This document shows, piece after piece, positions 9,450-17,252 of a stretch of DNA of 64,000 bases (within the stretch, counting starts at the first letter, position 1; every line of letters starts with the position of its first letter). The position numbers were made by a program, and so were the translations under genes. A model generated the notes under the pieces. It did not search any database, had not been told where the DNA came from, and saw only the letters and a program-made list of their open reading frames with translations. The stretch is from Reyranellaceae bacterium (GTDB lineage: Bacteria; Pseudomonadota; Alphaproteobacteria; Reyranellales; Reyranellaceae), in the NCBI GenBank assembly GCA_022844045.1, contig JALHMM010000025.1, positions 1 through 64,000 of the forward strand, in the 5' to 3' direction.

Positions 9450-9740
9450 CTATCCGCCGATGATCACCGTGGGAAAACCGGTGATGATGATGCCGCCATG
9501 CGCGGTGTTGTCGAGGATGCGCGCCGCCGGCATGTTCATCACGATCACCGTCATCGAGCCCTTGACGATCACATCAGGTGGGCCGACGCAGATCGCCATG
9601 TCGGTGATGCGCGCCTGAGGCATCATGCCGGTGATCACCGTGACCGCGCAGGGCGGGATGATCGGCCCGCCCACGTGCGGCACGAGGACTGTGAGCATCG
9701 GACAGACATGCATGTCTGTCACTCTGGCTGCTGGCATCAT
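9450..9740 (-). CDS. PAAR-domain T6SS spike tip protein
   Basis: This 96-residue protein is a stand-alone PAAR domain. It shows the repeating motif RVTDMHVCPM, IPPCAVTVITG, QARITDMAICVGPPDVIVKG and AARILDNTAHGGIIITG, with His and Cys residues placed to bind the single zinc at the tip. PAAR proteins cap the VgrG trimer and pierce the target membrane. No toxin domain is attached at either end, so any effector must be carried in another way. It is the last gene of the vgrG-tagH set, 49 bases after tagH. Confidence 0.92.
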   Translation of the reverse strand: MMPAARVTDMHVCPMLTVLVPHVGGPIIPPCAVTVITGMMPQARITDMAICVGPPDVIVKGSMTVIVMNMPAARILDNTAHGGIIITGFPTVIIGG

Positions 9741-9789
9741 ATGAGTATTTAATCACTTTTCTCGCTGGCGGTAAAGGCCGGCGGTGCCG

Positions 9790-11928
9790 TCAGCGCGAGC
9801 CACCCTTCTTGCTGTTTTCCCGTTCGTAAGCTTCGGCGAAGATCTGGCCGATGCGGCCGGCCAGCGTGTTGCCGATGTCCTGCTTCACCTCGCCATAGGC
9901 CTTGGTGTAGCGCTGCCAATATCCCGCTTCGCGCGCCTGCAGCAGGCGTCCGAACATACCGGCCTCCTCGCCGCCGGCGCCGGCGATGGCCTCGGGCGAG
10001 AGACGTGCCAGCACGGCGTCGAGCACGGCGCGGAAGGCGGCGAGCAGCGCGAGCTGATGCGCCTCGAGATCCTTGCCGGCGTCCCACACGGCGGCCTGGC
10101 CGGACTGGAAACCGGGCCGAACCGAGCCCAGCATCACCAGCAGCATCTCCGACTCGTCGGCGGAGAACTTCAGCGGGTTGTTCTCGCGCGCGGCCACCAC
10201 GGTCTGGCTGATGCGGAACTCGCCCTTCAGCAAGCGGCGCGCCTCGAGCAGCCGCGCCAGGGTCGAGACGATGGCGCGTGTCGAGGCGCCTAAGGTCCGG
10301 AGCGCGGTCGCCGCGTCGGTGTTCGGCGGCAGATTCTCGATTCCCGCACCGTCGAGGAAAGCGCGCAGCAGCTCGTCGCCGCCCAGCTCGGGTGCCGCGC
10401 TCGGCTGCGGTGTTGGTGCCGTCCGACGCTGCGGTGGTGGTGGTGGCGCCGGTGTTGGTGTGGCGACGGGTGTCGGTTTCGCTGGCACTGGAGCGGCCGG
10501 CACGCCCGGCGGCGGGAACACCACCTTCGACACCGAGATGCGTCCCGAGGGCTGCCGGTCCGACGGGCCGTCGAATGGATCGTCGGTTGGAATCGGCGGC
10601 GACTGCATGGCGTTCGCCGGACCTGGCGCGGGCTGGCCGGCATTCGCATCGCCGAACAGATTGTCGCCCACCGGCGGCGCTTGCGGCACATCAACCCAAT
10701 CGTCCACCGGCGGCGCGACTGGCGCCATGGCCCGCGGTGCGGGCGCGGGTGATGGTACGGGTGGGCGGTGTTGGGGCGGAGCCGGCGGCGGCGGTGCTGG
10801 CCGTGGCGTCGGCGCCTGCGGGCGCGGTCGAGCGGCGGCCGGTTGCGGTGGCGTCGGTCCCGGCACGGGCCCTGGCGGCATCCCGAAGGCGCGGTCCAGG
10901 CCAGGATCGGGCGCGACGGGCTGCGACGAGCCGGTCTTTGGCGCCAACCCGGCCAGTGCCGCCTCGATCGGATCGAGTTCGGCCGGCGGTGCGCTCAATC
11001 CGCCCGATGGCGTCGCATCCCAGTCGGTCGGCAGCGCCTGCTGCGGTCCGGGCCCGACGGGATTGGGGATCGCAACCGGCTGCAGCGCGAAGGGCGACTG
11101 CGGCATCGGCACGTGCCGATCGTCTGGCGCGGCGGGCGGTTGATCGAAGGGATCGGGAAGCGCCGCCAGCGGGTCCGGTGCGTTGGTGAATGCCGACCGT
11201 TGCGGTGGCGGCGCGGGCGCAGCGAAGGGATCGGGATTGCCCGCCTGTGGTGTGCCCCAGTTGTCGGGCATCGGCCCGCCGAAGGGAGAGCCGCTTGACG
11301 GCGAAGGCGCGCCGAATGGCGAGGCGTCGGGTGGCGGGGCGCCGAGACCGCGCTGCTCGGGTGCGTTAAACGGGTCGGCCATGGTGCCGCCCGGCGACAG
11401 CGGCGTGCGATTGTCGCCGAGCTCGCCGAACAGGTCGTTGCTCGCCGGTAATTCCGGCGGGCGCTCCTCGGCCATCGGATCGAGCGGCGAGGGGCCGCGC
11501 GGCGCGGCGCGTGGCGCGCCGAAGTCCGCCCGCGCGAGGTCGCCAAGATCGAACGAGTCGTTGCCGATGGTCGGCGGTCCGGCAGCCGCGCGGCCGAAGT
11601 CGTCCTGGCCGCCCTCCATCTCGACGGCGATCTCGTAACCGCCGATGCGGATCGAATCGCCCGGACCGAGTGGCCAAGCGTTGCCGTTGCCGACGTTCTG
11701 ACCGTTGACGAAGGTGCCGTTGGCCGACTTGTCGACGATCTGCCAGCCGCCTTGCGCGCCCTCGATCACCGCGTGCTCGCGCGACACACCCGCCGACGCG
11801 TCGGGGAGCACCCACGAGTTTCCGTCGCGACGACCGATCGTCGCGCGACCGCCGGCGAGCGTGAACGGCGGCGGCGCCCGCTCGGTCGGCGGCGCCGATA
11901 CGACGCGAAGGGTCAGGGACGCAGCCAT
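9790..11928 (-). CDS. tagH: T6SS FHA-domain protein TagH (ImpI) with very long Pro-rich linker
   Basis: The 712-residue protein has three parts. Residues about 20-105 are an FHA domain with the phosphothreonine-binding residues visible in GRRDG, SREHA (Ser49, His52) and NGTFVNG. Residues about 125-515 are a low-complexity Pro/Ala/Gly/Asp-rich linker. Residues about 525-700 are the TagH C-terminal helical domain (LDGAGIENLPPNTDAATALR, then FSADESEMLLVML). Fha proteins are switched on by threonine phosphorylation by PpkA-like kinases in the T6SS of Pseudomonas. No kinase or phosphatase gene is in this window. The linker is longer than usual for the family and is likely disordered. Confidence 0.9.
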   Translation of the reverse strand: MAASLTLRVVSAPPTERAPPPFTLAGGRATIGRRDGNSWVLPDASAGVSREHAVIEGAQGGWQIVDKSANGTFVNGQNVGNGNAWPLGPGDSIRIGGYEIAVEMEGGQDDFGRAAAGPPTIGNDSFDLGDLARADFGAPRAAPRGPSPLDPMAEERPPELPASNDLFGELGDNRTPLSPGGTMADPFNAPEQRGLGAPPPDASPFGAPSPSSGSPFGGPMPDNWGTPQAGNPDPFAAPAPPPQRSAFTNAPDPLAALPDPFDQPPAAPDDRHVPMPQSPFALQPVAIPNPVGPGPQQALPTDWDATPSGGLSAPPAELDPIEAALAGLAPKTGSSQPVAPDPGLDRAFGMPPGPVPGPTPPQPAAARPRPQAPTPRPAPPPPAPPQHRPPVPSPAPAPRAMAPVAPPVDDWVDVPQAPPVGDNLFGDANAGQPAPGPANAMQSPPIPTDDPFDGPSDRQPSGRISVSKVVFPPPGVPAAPVPAKPTPVATPTPAPPPPPQRRTAPTPQPSAAPELGGDELLRAFLDGAGIENLPPNTDAATALRTLGASTRAIVSTLARLLEARRLLKGEFRISQTVVAARENNPLKFSADESEMLLVMLGSVRPGFQSGQAAVWDAGKDLEAHQLALLAAFRAVLDAVLARLSPEAIAGAGGEEAGMFGRLLQAREAGYWQRYTKAYGEVKQDIGNTLAGRIGQIFAEAYERENSKKGGSR

Positions 11929-12033
11929 TCGTCGGCTCTCCGGCAGAGTCAGTCTTGGCCGCTCATGTATAGCAGCGCGCCTCGGTCCCCGTCACATGAA
12001 GCTGACGCGCCGCGCCGATAGCGGTGACGCGCC

Positions 12034-12633
12034 TTACTTGGGGCGGCCGTTGCCGCCTTGGGCGATGTCGATGCCTTGGGTGAGGAACGCCCGGTGCTTG
12101 GCTTCCATATCCTCGGGTGATTTCGGATTGGCCACGGCGGCGAGGATGACCGCGCCCCAGATAGCGCGGCCCAAGGCGTTGGGCGGCGGCGGCACGGAAG
12201 GAAGATTCGGCGGCGCGATCGAACCGCCGCTCCAGAACGAGCCCATCGCCGCCCAGGAAGCGGGAGTCTGGAAGCCGGTGGCCATGGCGCGGTCGTAGGC
12301 GGCGCGACGATTGTCCTCGTCGGGCTTGAACACCCAGGCCTCGGCGGCGCTCAGCGCATCGGTATCCGGCGGGTCGACAGGGTTGCCGGCATCGACATAG
12401 GCGCGCGCGGCGAGGCAGGCCCACCATACGGCCTCACGCGGTCGTAGCGAATGCGCGAGGAAGCGCACCGCGTCCTGCAGCAGGCCCGCATCCATCAACG
12501 AGGTGATAAATCCTTCCGGGCTCGCGGCCGCGGGCACCAGGGCCTGCGCCTCCGGGCCAAGCTCCCCCGACTGCGCCACCGCGGGAACCTCCGCATTGGC
12601 CAGCTTCGTGAACGGCTGCACTTCTCCGGCCAT
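12034..12633 (-). CDS. conserved protein of unknown function in the vgrG-tagH gene set
   Basis: This 199-residue protein lies between vgrG (34 bases away) and tagH (105 bases away) on the same strand, so it is probably co-transcribed with them. It appears helical, with no signal peptide or membrane segment. It has the blocks LMDAGLLQDAVRFLAHSLRPREAVWWACLA and SAAEAWVFKPDEDNRRAAYDRA, then a Pro-rich loop near residue 145. The layout recalls the T6SS-linked DUF6931 family, but I cannot confirm that. Position next to vgrG suggests an effector-loading adaptor or a second FHA-pathway component; this is inference from context only. Confidence 0.7.
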   Translation of the reverse strand: MAGEVQPFTKLANAEVPAVAQSGELGPEAQALVPAAASPEGFITSLMDAGLLQDAVRFLAHSLRPREAVWWACLAARAYVDAGNPVDPPDTDALSAAEAWVFKPDEDNRRAAYDRAMATGFQTPASWAAMGSFWSGGSIAPPNLPSVPPPPNALGRAIWGAVILAAVANPKSPEDMEAKHRAFLTQGIDIAQGGNGRPK

Positions 12634-12667
12634 CCCGCCTCCTACCCGACTCCGCTCGCCGCCCGAC

Positions 12668-14677
12668 TCAATTGATCAGCGTTATACCACCCTTGAGCGT
12701 GAGCATCGCAGTGCCTTTGACCGACGTCATCAGGCCCTTGATATCCACCATGATCTTTCCTTCGACATTGATCATCATGCCCTTGATGGTCACGCCCATC
12801 TGGTCGAGCTTGACCGAGGAGCCGCCAACCTTGAGCTCTATGCTCTGCATCGCCTCGACGTCCTGCTTGCCCAGGCTCATTACCAGCTTGTCGTTGCCCA
12901 TGCTGAGCGTGGTCTCGCGATTGCCCATGCCCAGCTTGGTGGTCTGATTGCCCATGTCGATGGTTTCTTTGAGATTGCCCATACTCAGCTTGTAGGTGTC
13001 GTTGCCCTGGGTGATCGTTGTGTCGCGGTTCTGCTTGATCGTCTCTTGCTGATTGTTGTCGACCTTCAGTGTCTGGTTGTTCTTGATGTGCCGGGTCTGG
13101 TCGTTGTCGATGGTGATGTTCTCGTCGTGCTCGACCTCGACCACGTGGTCCTTCTGGGCGTGCATGTAGATGACCTCCGAAGACTTCTTGTCCTCGAAGC
13201 GGAAGATGTTGGTGTCGGCCTTGGCGCCGCCCTTGCTGCTGCGCGTCTCGATGCCGCTCTGCGTCTTGTTCGCCGGCAGCGCCCAGGGCGGCATGTTGGT
13301 GCCGTTGTAGACGGAGCCGACGACCAGCGGCCGGTCTGGATCGCCGTCCTGGAACTCGACCACGACTTCCATGCCGATGCGCGGCGTGAACACCGTGCCC
13401 CATTGCGGGCCTGCCCAGGCGTGCATGACGCGGATCCAGCACGAGCTCTTCTCGTTCTTCTCGCCCAGCCGGTCCCAGTGGAACTGCACGTGGATGCGGC
13501 CGAACTCGTCGACATCGATCTCTTCGCCCGAGGGGCCGACGACGAGTGCGGTCTGCGGCCCGGCGATGATCGGCCGGGGCGTGGTGCGCGCGGGCCGCAG
13601 GATGGTTTCCTTCGGCGCGACGACGAAGCTGTTGCCGTAGGTTTCGGAGCCGCCAGCGCCGGCGGCGTGACCGGCGCCGGAAGCGGCGTGCCGCACGCGG
13701 GCGACGACCCACTGCTTGCCGTCCTCGGCCTTGAAGCGCGCGCCCTTCAGGGTGAAGTAGCCACCGGCTTCGAAGAAGCGCACCGCGCCGTGGCCTTCGG
13801 CCAGCTTGAAGTTCGCCTCGAGCGCCTCGATGCGGCGCTTGGCGATGTGATCGCCCTTGCCGTCGGCGGTGCCCTTGTCGATGTAGTTGCCGGGGTAGTC
13901 GTAGACCTCGAACTGGCCCGGCTTGGCCGTCTTCTTGACGCTGTTGGTCGAGACCAGCAGATCCTTCGATGGCGCCTTGAAGTCGTAGTCTTCGTTCGCC
14001 CACTTGGTCGGCAGGAAGCGGTACTCGAGGTCGAAGGCGTTGATCACGTCGTTGGCGGTGCCTTCGGCGTCCATCTCGACGTTGGCCATCTCGATGCCGT
14101 AGTAGACGCCGCCGTCCTCGCCGACGTGCAGCTCGTTGGCGCCGTCCTTGTGGCGGAGGAACCAGACCCAGCCTTCTTCCTCGCACAGGCGCTGGATGAA
14201 GGCCCAGTCGCTCTCGAGGTACTGCACGCAGTACTCCCAGGTGCGGCCGGTCGGCAGCTTGGTCGCCGCCTTGGCGCCCGCCTTCGACAGCACGTCCTCG
14301 ATGATCGCCTTTGTCGTCTTCTGCTGGTATATGCGACAGTCGACGCGATGGGTGAGGAACCAATACTCCGGCACGAGCTCGATGTGATAGACGTAGTAGG
14401 TCAGGCCATCGCCCCAGTGGTCGATCGTGCCGCTCGAGCTCAGGCGGCTCACGAAGCCATGGAAGTGGCGCCGTGCGTCGCCCGAGGCGACGCTGAACGT
14501 GATCTCCTTGCCCAGAAGATCGGTGGGCTGGATATTTTCCTTGAGCGAGATCACGTCGAGCCGGAAGGAGAAGAACCCGTTGACCGCCTCCTCGCCGGAA
14601 AACCCGGTCAGGATCATCTGATCCTTGCCCAGCGGCGTCTTGAGCTGCAGCCAGCGTTTGGTGTCAGAGATAGCCAT
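12668..14677 (-). CDS. vgrG: T6SS spike protein VgrG (TssI)
   Basis: The 669-residue protein has the gp27-like N-terminal part (QLKTPLGKDQMILTGFSGEE, then CVQYLESDWAFIQRLCEEEG and WFLRHKDG), the OB-fold gp5 part (VDEFGRIHVQFHWDRLGEKN, SSCWIRVMHAWAG, QWGTVFTPRIGMEVVVEF) and a C-terminal beta-helix. The tail holds short repeats built on MGN (SMGNLKETIDMGN, LGMGNRETTLSMGN) and ends without an extra domain, so it is not an evolved VgrG. The ATG at 14677 is chosen because an aggag site lies eight bases before it. A further in-frame ATG exists nine codons upstream at 14704. Confidence 0.96.
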   Translation of the reverse strand: MAISDTKRWLQLKTPLGKDQMILTGFSGEEAVNGFFSFRLDVISLKENIQPTDLLGKEITFSVASGDARRHFHGFVSRLSSSGTIDHWGDGLTYYVYHIELVPEYWFLTHRVDCRIYQQKTTKAIIEDVLSKAGAKAATKLPTGRTWEYCVQYLESDWAFIQRLCEEEGWVWFLRHKDGANELHVGEDGGVYYGIEMANVEMDAEGTANDVINAFDLEYRFLPTKWANEDYDFKAPSKDLLVSTNSVKKTAKPGQFEVYDYPGNYIDKGTADGKGDHIAKRRIEALEANFKLAEGHGAVRFFEAGGYFTLKGARFKAEDGKQWVVARVRHAASGAGHAAGAGGSETYGNSFVVAPKETILRPARTTPRPIIAGPQTALVVGPSGEEIDVDEFGRIHVQFHWDRLGEKNEKSSCWIRVMHAWAGPQWGTVFTPRIGMEVVVEFQDGDPDRPLVVGSVYNGTNMPPWALPANKTQSGIETRSSKGGAKADTNIFRFEDKKSSEVIYMHAQKDHVVEVEHDENITIDNDQTRHIKNNQTLKVDNNQQETIKQNRDTTITQGNDTYKLSMGNLKETIDMGNQTTKLGMGNRETTLSMGNDKLVMSLGKQDVEAMQSIELKVGGSSVKLDQMGVTIKGMMINVEGKIMVDIKGLMTSVKGTAMLTLKGGITLIN

Positions 14678-14821
14678 GGCCGCGCTCCTGATGGCCGCGA
14701 ACATATCGCGCGGCCAGTCTATGGCAAAGTGTCCGACAGGTTGACGTCGAGGTCAAGAAAAAAGCGATCATTCGCTCACTTCTTGGATGACATCCGCGTT
14801 TCGATTGAAAGGTCCAAGCCC

Positions 14822-15526
14822 ATGCGTCTGATCTTGAGCGCCTGCCTGCTCGTTGTTCTGTACGCGGCCGGTCTCGATCATGCCATAGCCCAGCAGCCAA
14901 CGCCGCCTGTAGCCAAGCCGCCTGCGCCGGCCGCTGCAGCGCCCGCGGCCACACCTGCTCCAGAGCCCACCGGCATCGACGGCTTCCGCTCTGCCAAGTT
15001 CGGCCAGACCGAAGCCCAGGTCCGGGCCGCGATCAAAGAGGACTTCAAGCTAAACGACACCGCGATCAAGGCCGCCACCCATCCGTTGGAGCAGACGCGC
15101 AGCCTCTCGATCATTGTGCGCGACCTGGTCGCCAACAGCGGCGAGGCGCAGGTCGCGTATGTCTTCGGCTTCCGCTCCAAGACGCTCATCCAAGTCAACA
15201 TCCTTTGGGCCGCCGCCGATCCGGCCGGCACCGAGATCGTTATCGGCGCCGGCAACGCGCTGCGCGACTACTTTGTCGGCCAGACCACCCGCTTCGTGAA
15301 GGAGCAGGTGAAGGCCAACGTCCAACTGCCCGATGGCCGCATCCTGTTGTTCCAGGGCGCCGACGACAAGGGCCGCGCCATAGAGCTGGTGATGGTGGTC
15401 GCCGCCCGGCCGCCGGTGCAGGGCCAACCCGCCGATCCGCGGCCTGGCTCCGTCCAGCTGCGCCTGGTCTACGTGCTGGCGCCCGGCAATTCCGACATCC
15501 AGCGCATCGGGCCCGGCCAGTTCTGA
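14822..15526 (+). CDS. secreted protein of unknown function inside the T6SS locus
   Basis: This 234-residue protein starts with a signal peptide (MRLILSACLLVVLYAAGLDH, likely cut after the Ala-Gln at about residue 24), followed by a Pro/Ala-rich linker to about residue 52. The mature domain has GIDGFRSAKFGQTEAQVRAA and alternating strand-like segments to the end. It is the only + strand gene between vgrG and the hcp genes, divergent from vgrG and tail to tail with hcp (6 bases). I do not recognise the family beyond a general likeness to small periplasmic proteins with a GFRSAxFGxTEAQVR opening. A periplasmic immunity or accessory role is possible but unproven. Confidence 0.8.
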   Translation: MRLILSACLLVVLYAAGLDHAIAQQPTPPVAKPPAPAAAAPAATPAPEPTGIDGFRSAKFGQTEAQVRAAIKEDFKLNDTAIKAATHPLEQTRSLSIIVRDLVANSGEAQVAYVFGFRSKTLIQVNILWAAADPAGTEIVIGAGNALRDYFVGQTTRFVKEQVKANVQLPDGRILLFQGADDKGRAIELVMVVAARPPVQGQPADPRPGSVQLRLVYVLAPGNSDIQRIGPGQF

Positions 15527-15532
15527 CGTCTC

Positions 15533-16003
15533 TCAGGCCTTCGACAGGTTGTAGGACTGCACGAACGGCTTGCCGGTCTTGGTGCCCTTCTGCTCCATGT
15601 CGTAGAAGGTGCACTCGATCTCGGTGAAGTTGAGCGCGATAAGCTCGGTTGGCCGGTCGTCCCCTTGGCCGGAGGAGGCAAACGAACTCATCAGCACGTT
15701 GCTGAGCTTTATCGCCTGGAAGAGCGTCTCGCCGCCCTGGGAGTTCACGGTCCAGTTGAGAATGACGGTCTTGGGATCGCCCATGAGATGCTCGCGCCAC
15801 AGCTTGCCGCTGGCGTGGTCGCGCTTCTTTGAGATGAGGACCTCGCTCATGCTCACAGCGCTTCTCTGGCGCTTGTCGACAGCGCCCGATGTCGTGATGG
15901 CGCGCGAGGAACCCCACTGCACCGAATCCAGATGGATCCAGCCCGCGTGGGCTTCGGCGGTGACGTCGCCGTCGACGCCGTCGTAACTCATGTAGATCGG
16001 CAT
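15533..16003 (-). CDS. hcp: Hcp tube protein, first copy
   Basis: This 156-residue protein is an Hcp/TssD ring protein, which stacks as hexamers into the T6SS inner tube. Family marks are a short N-terminal strand (MPIYMSYDGVDGDV), the strand WIHLDSVQWG, MSEVLISKKRDHASGKLWRE, and LIALNFTEIECTFYDMEQK. It is the most divergent of three adjacent hcp genes: the middle block reads DPKTVILNWTVNSQG and the loop FASSGQGDDRPTELI differs from SSGGDRPxESIS of the others. A strong terminator-like hairpin separates it from the next copy, so it may be expressed at a different level. Confidence 0.93.
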   Translation of the reverse strand: MPIYMSYDGVDGDVTAEAHAGWIHLDSVQWGSSRAITTSGAVDKRQRSAVSMSEVLISKKRDHASGKLWREHLMGDPKTVILNWTVNSQGGETLFQAIKLSNVLMSSFASSGQGDDRPTELIALNFTEIECTFYDMEQKGTKTGKPFVQSYNLSKA

Positions 16004-16041
16004 GTGATGGCTCCCTGGCCAGGAAGGGTCGATCTGTCAGC

Positions 16042-16071
16042 AAAACGGCGCGGCGTTCACACGCCGCGCCG
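16042..16071 (-). terminator. intrinsic terminator after the second hcp gene
   Basis: Bases 16046-16056 and 16061-16071 form a perfect 11-bp G+C-rich stem with a 4-base loop, followed on the - strand by a run of four T. It lies 30 bases after the stop of the 16101-16589 hcp gene and 39 bases before the start of the next hcp gene, so it would cut or reduce read-through to the last copy. Confidence 0.75.
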
Positions 16072-16100
16072 ATCGCGTTGTTGGTGCTCGGCCGCGGCGA

Positions 16101-16589
16101 TCAGGTCGCCTTGGACAGCGCGATGTCGTAGGTGACCGCGCTGCCGCCGGTCGCGTCAGTGCCTTCCTTGGCCTGCACCATGTACTTGGTCTCGATCTTG
16201 GTGAAGTTCAGCGAGATCGACTCCTGGGGACGGTCGCCGCCCGAGGAGAAGGACATGCCGCTCACCAGCGTGTTCTCCAGCTTCATGTACATGAAGGTGT
16301 TGTCGGCGCCGCCGCTGGTCGACGTGAAGTCGATCGTGACAGGCTTGCCGCTGGTGTTCTTGACCAGCTCCTGCCAGAGCGGGCCCGAGGCCGCGTCCAT
16401 CACCTTGGTGACCACGATCTCGCTCACCGAAGCGGTCGAGGCCTCGCGATTCTCGGCGCTGCCCACCGGGGTGGAGATGCCGCGGCCGACGCCGAACTGG
16501 CAGGACTGCAGCGTGATCCAGTCGGTGTGCGACTCCGCCGTCGCATCGCCCTTGATGCTGCCGCCATCGTATTCCATGAAGATAGCCAT
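16101..16589 (-). CDS. hcp: Hcp tube protein, second copy
   Basis: The 162-residue protein is an Hcp homolog with WITLQSCQFGVGRGI, VSEIVVTKVMDAASGPLWQE, the loop SSGGDRPQESIS and LNFTKIETKYMVQAK. The ATG at 16589 follows a ggag site at six bases. An in-frame start at 16613 exists but adds eight residues not seen in the other copies. It is closest to the 16655-17137 copy (both have GxAxNREAS and SSGGDRPxESIS). It lies between the third copy, 65 bases upstream, and a terminator. Confidence 0.94.
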   Translation of the reverse strand: MAIFMEYDGGSIKGDATAESHTDWITLQSCQFGVGRGISTPVGSAENREASTASVSEIVVTKVMDAASGPLWQELVKNTSGKPVTIDFTSTSGGADNTFMYMKLENTLVSGMSFSSGGDRPQESISLNFTKIETKYMVQAKEGTDATGGSAVTYDIALSKAT

Positions 16590-16654
16590 TGTAGTCTCCG
16601 TGTTGGGCCGCATGGGCCCCGTTGGTTTGGTCCTAGCCTCTTGCCCTGGCGCGC

Positions 16655-17137
16655 TTAGGTGGCGACGGCCGTGGCGAGATCGTAGGTGACGGCGAACGGC
16701 GTGCTCGCCTCGGTGGCCTCAACCGACTGGTTGTGGAAGGTCGACTCGATCTTCGTGAAGTTCATCGAGATCGACTCATGCGGGCGGTCGCCGCCCGAAC
16801 TGACCGAGAAGCCGCTGATCAGCGTGTTCGTCAGCAGCAGCTCCATGATGGTGTTGACGCCCTGGTCGCTGGTCGTCGTCAGGTGGACGGTGACATCCTC
16901 GCCTTCCGTACCGACATAGGACCGCTTCAGCAGCTCCGGGGACGCGCCGTCCTGCGGCTTGGTGACCACGACCTCGCTGATCGAGACCATCGAGGCTTCG
17001 CGGTTCTTGGCCGAACCGGTCGACGTGCCGATCGCGCGGCCACCGCCCCACTGGATCGAGTCACAGGTAATCCACTTCTCATGCGACGCAGCCGTGGCAT
17101 CGCCTTCGATCGGACCATACTTCACGTAGATCGCCAT
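16655..17137 (-). CDS. hcp: Hcp tube protein, third copy
   Basis: The 160-residue Hcp homolog has MAIYVKYGPIEGDATAASH, WITCDSIQWGGGRAIGTS, ISEVVVTKPQDGASPELL, SSGGDRPHESIS and MNFTKIESTF. An unusually good ribosome site (aaggaggag) lies six bases before its ATG, fitting a protein needed in large amounts. It is the first hcp after clpV on the same strand, with 115 bases between that hold a small hairpin (17153-17169) and the palindrome at 17237-17252. Confidence 0.94.
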   Translation of the reverse strand: MAIYVKYGPIEGDATAASHEKWITCDSIQWGGGRAIGTSTGSAKNREASMVSISEVVVTKPQDGASPELLKRSYVGTEGEDVTVHLTTTSDQGVNTIMELLLTNTLISGFSVSSGGDRPHESISMNFTKIESTFHNQSVEATEASTPFAVTYDLATAVAT

Positions 17138-17236
17138 TTTGCTCCTCCTTCTGGACCGGTCTTCGGTCCGCCTGATCTGTCGTTCGGGGCTCTAACCGCT
17201 CGCCCCTGAGCGGCCATCTCGCCGCCGCCCCGACGC

Positions 17237-17252
17237 TCACTCAACTGAGTGA
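17237..17252. repeat. short palindrome between clpV and hcp
   Basis: The 7-base arms tcactca and tgagtga face each other across two bases, immediately after the clpV stop and about 100 bases before the hcp start. It is too short and lacks a T run for a terminator. It could be a protein-binding site for separate hcp control, but nothing else supports that. Confidence 0.35.

Noticed and set aside
9441-9451. Terminator between tssG and the PAAR gene
   Set aside because: Only seven bases separate the convergent genes and no stem fits there.
12503-14821. Long upstream extension of the secreted-protein gene at 14822
   Set aside because: The extension is antisense to vgrG; the true start is marked by a signal peptide and a gaaagg site at 14822.
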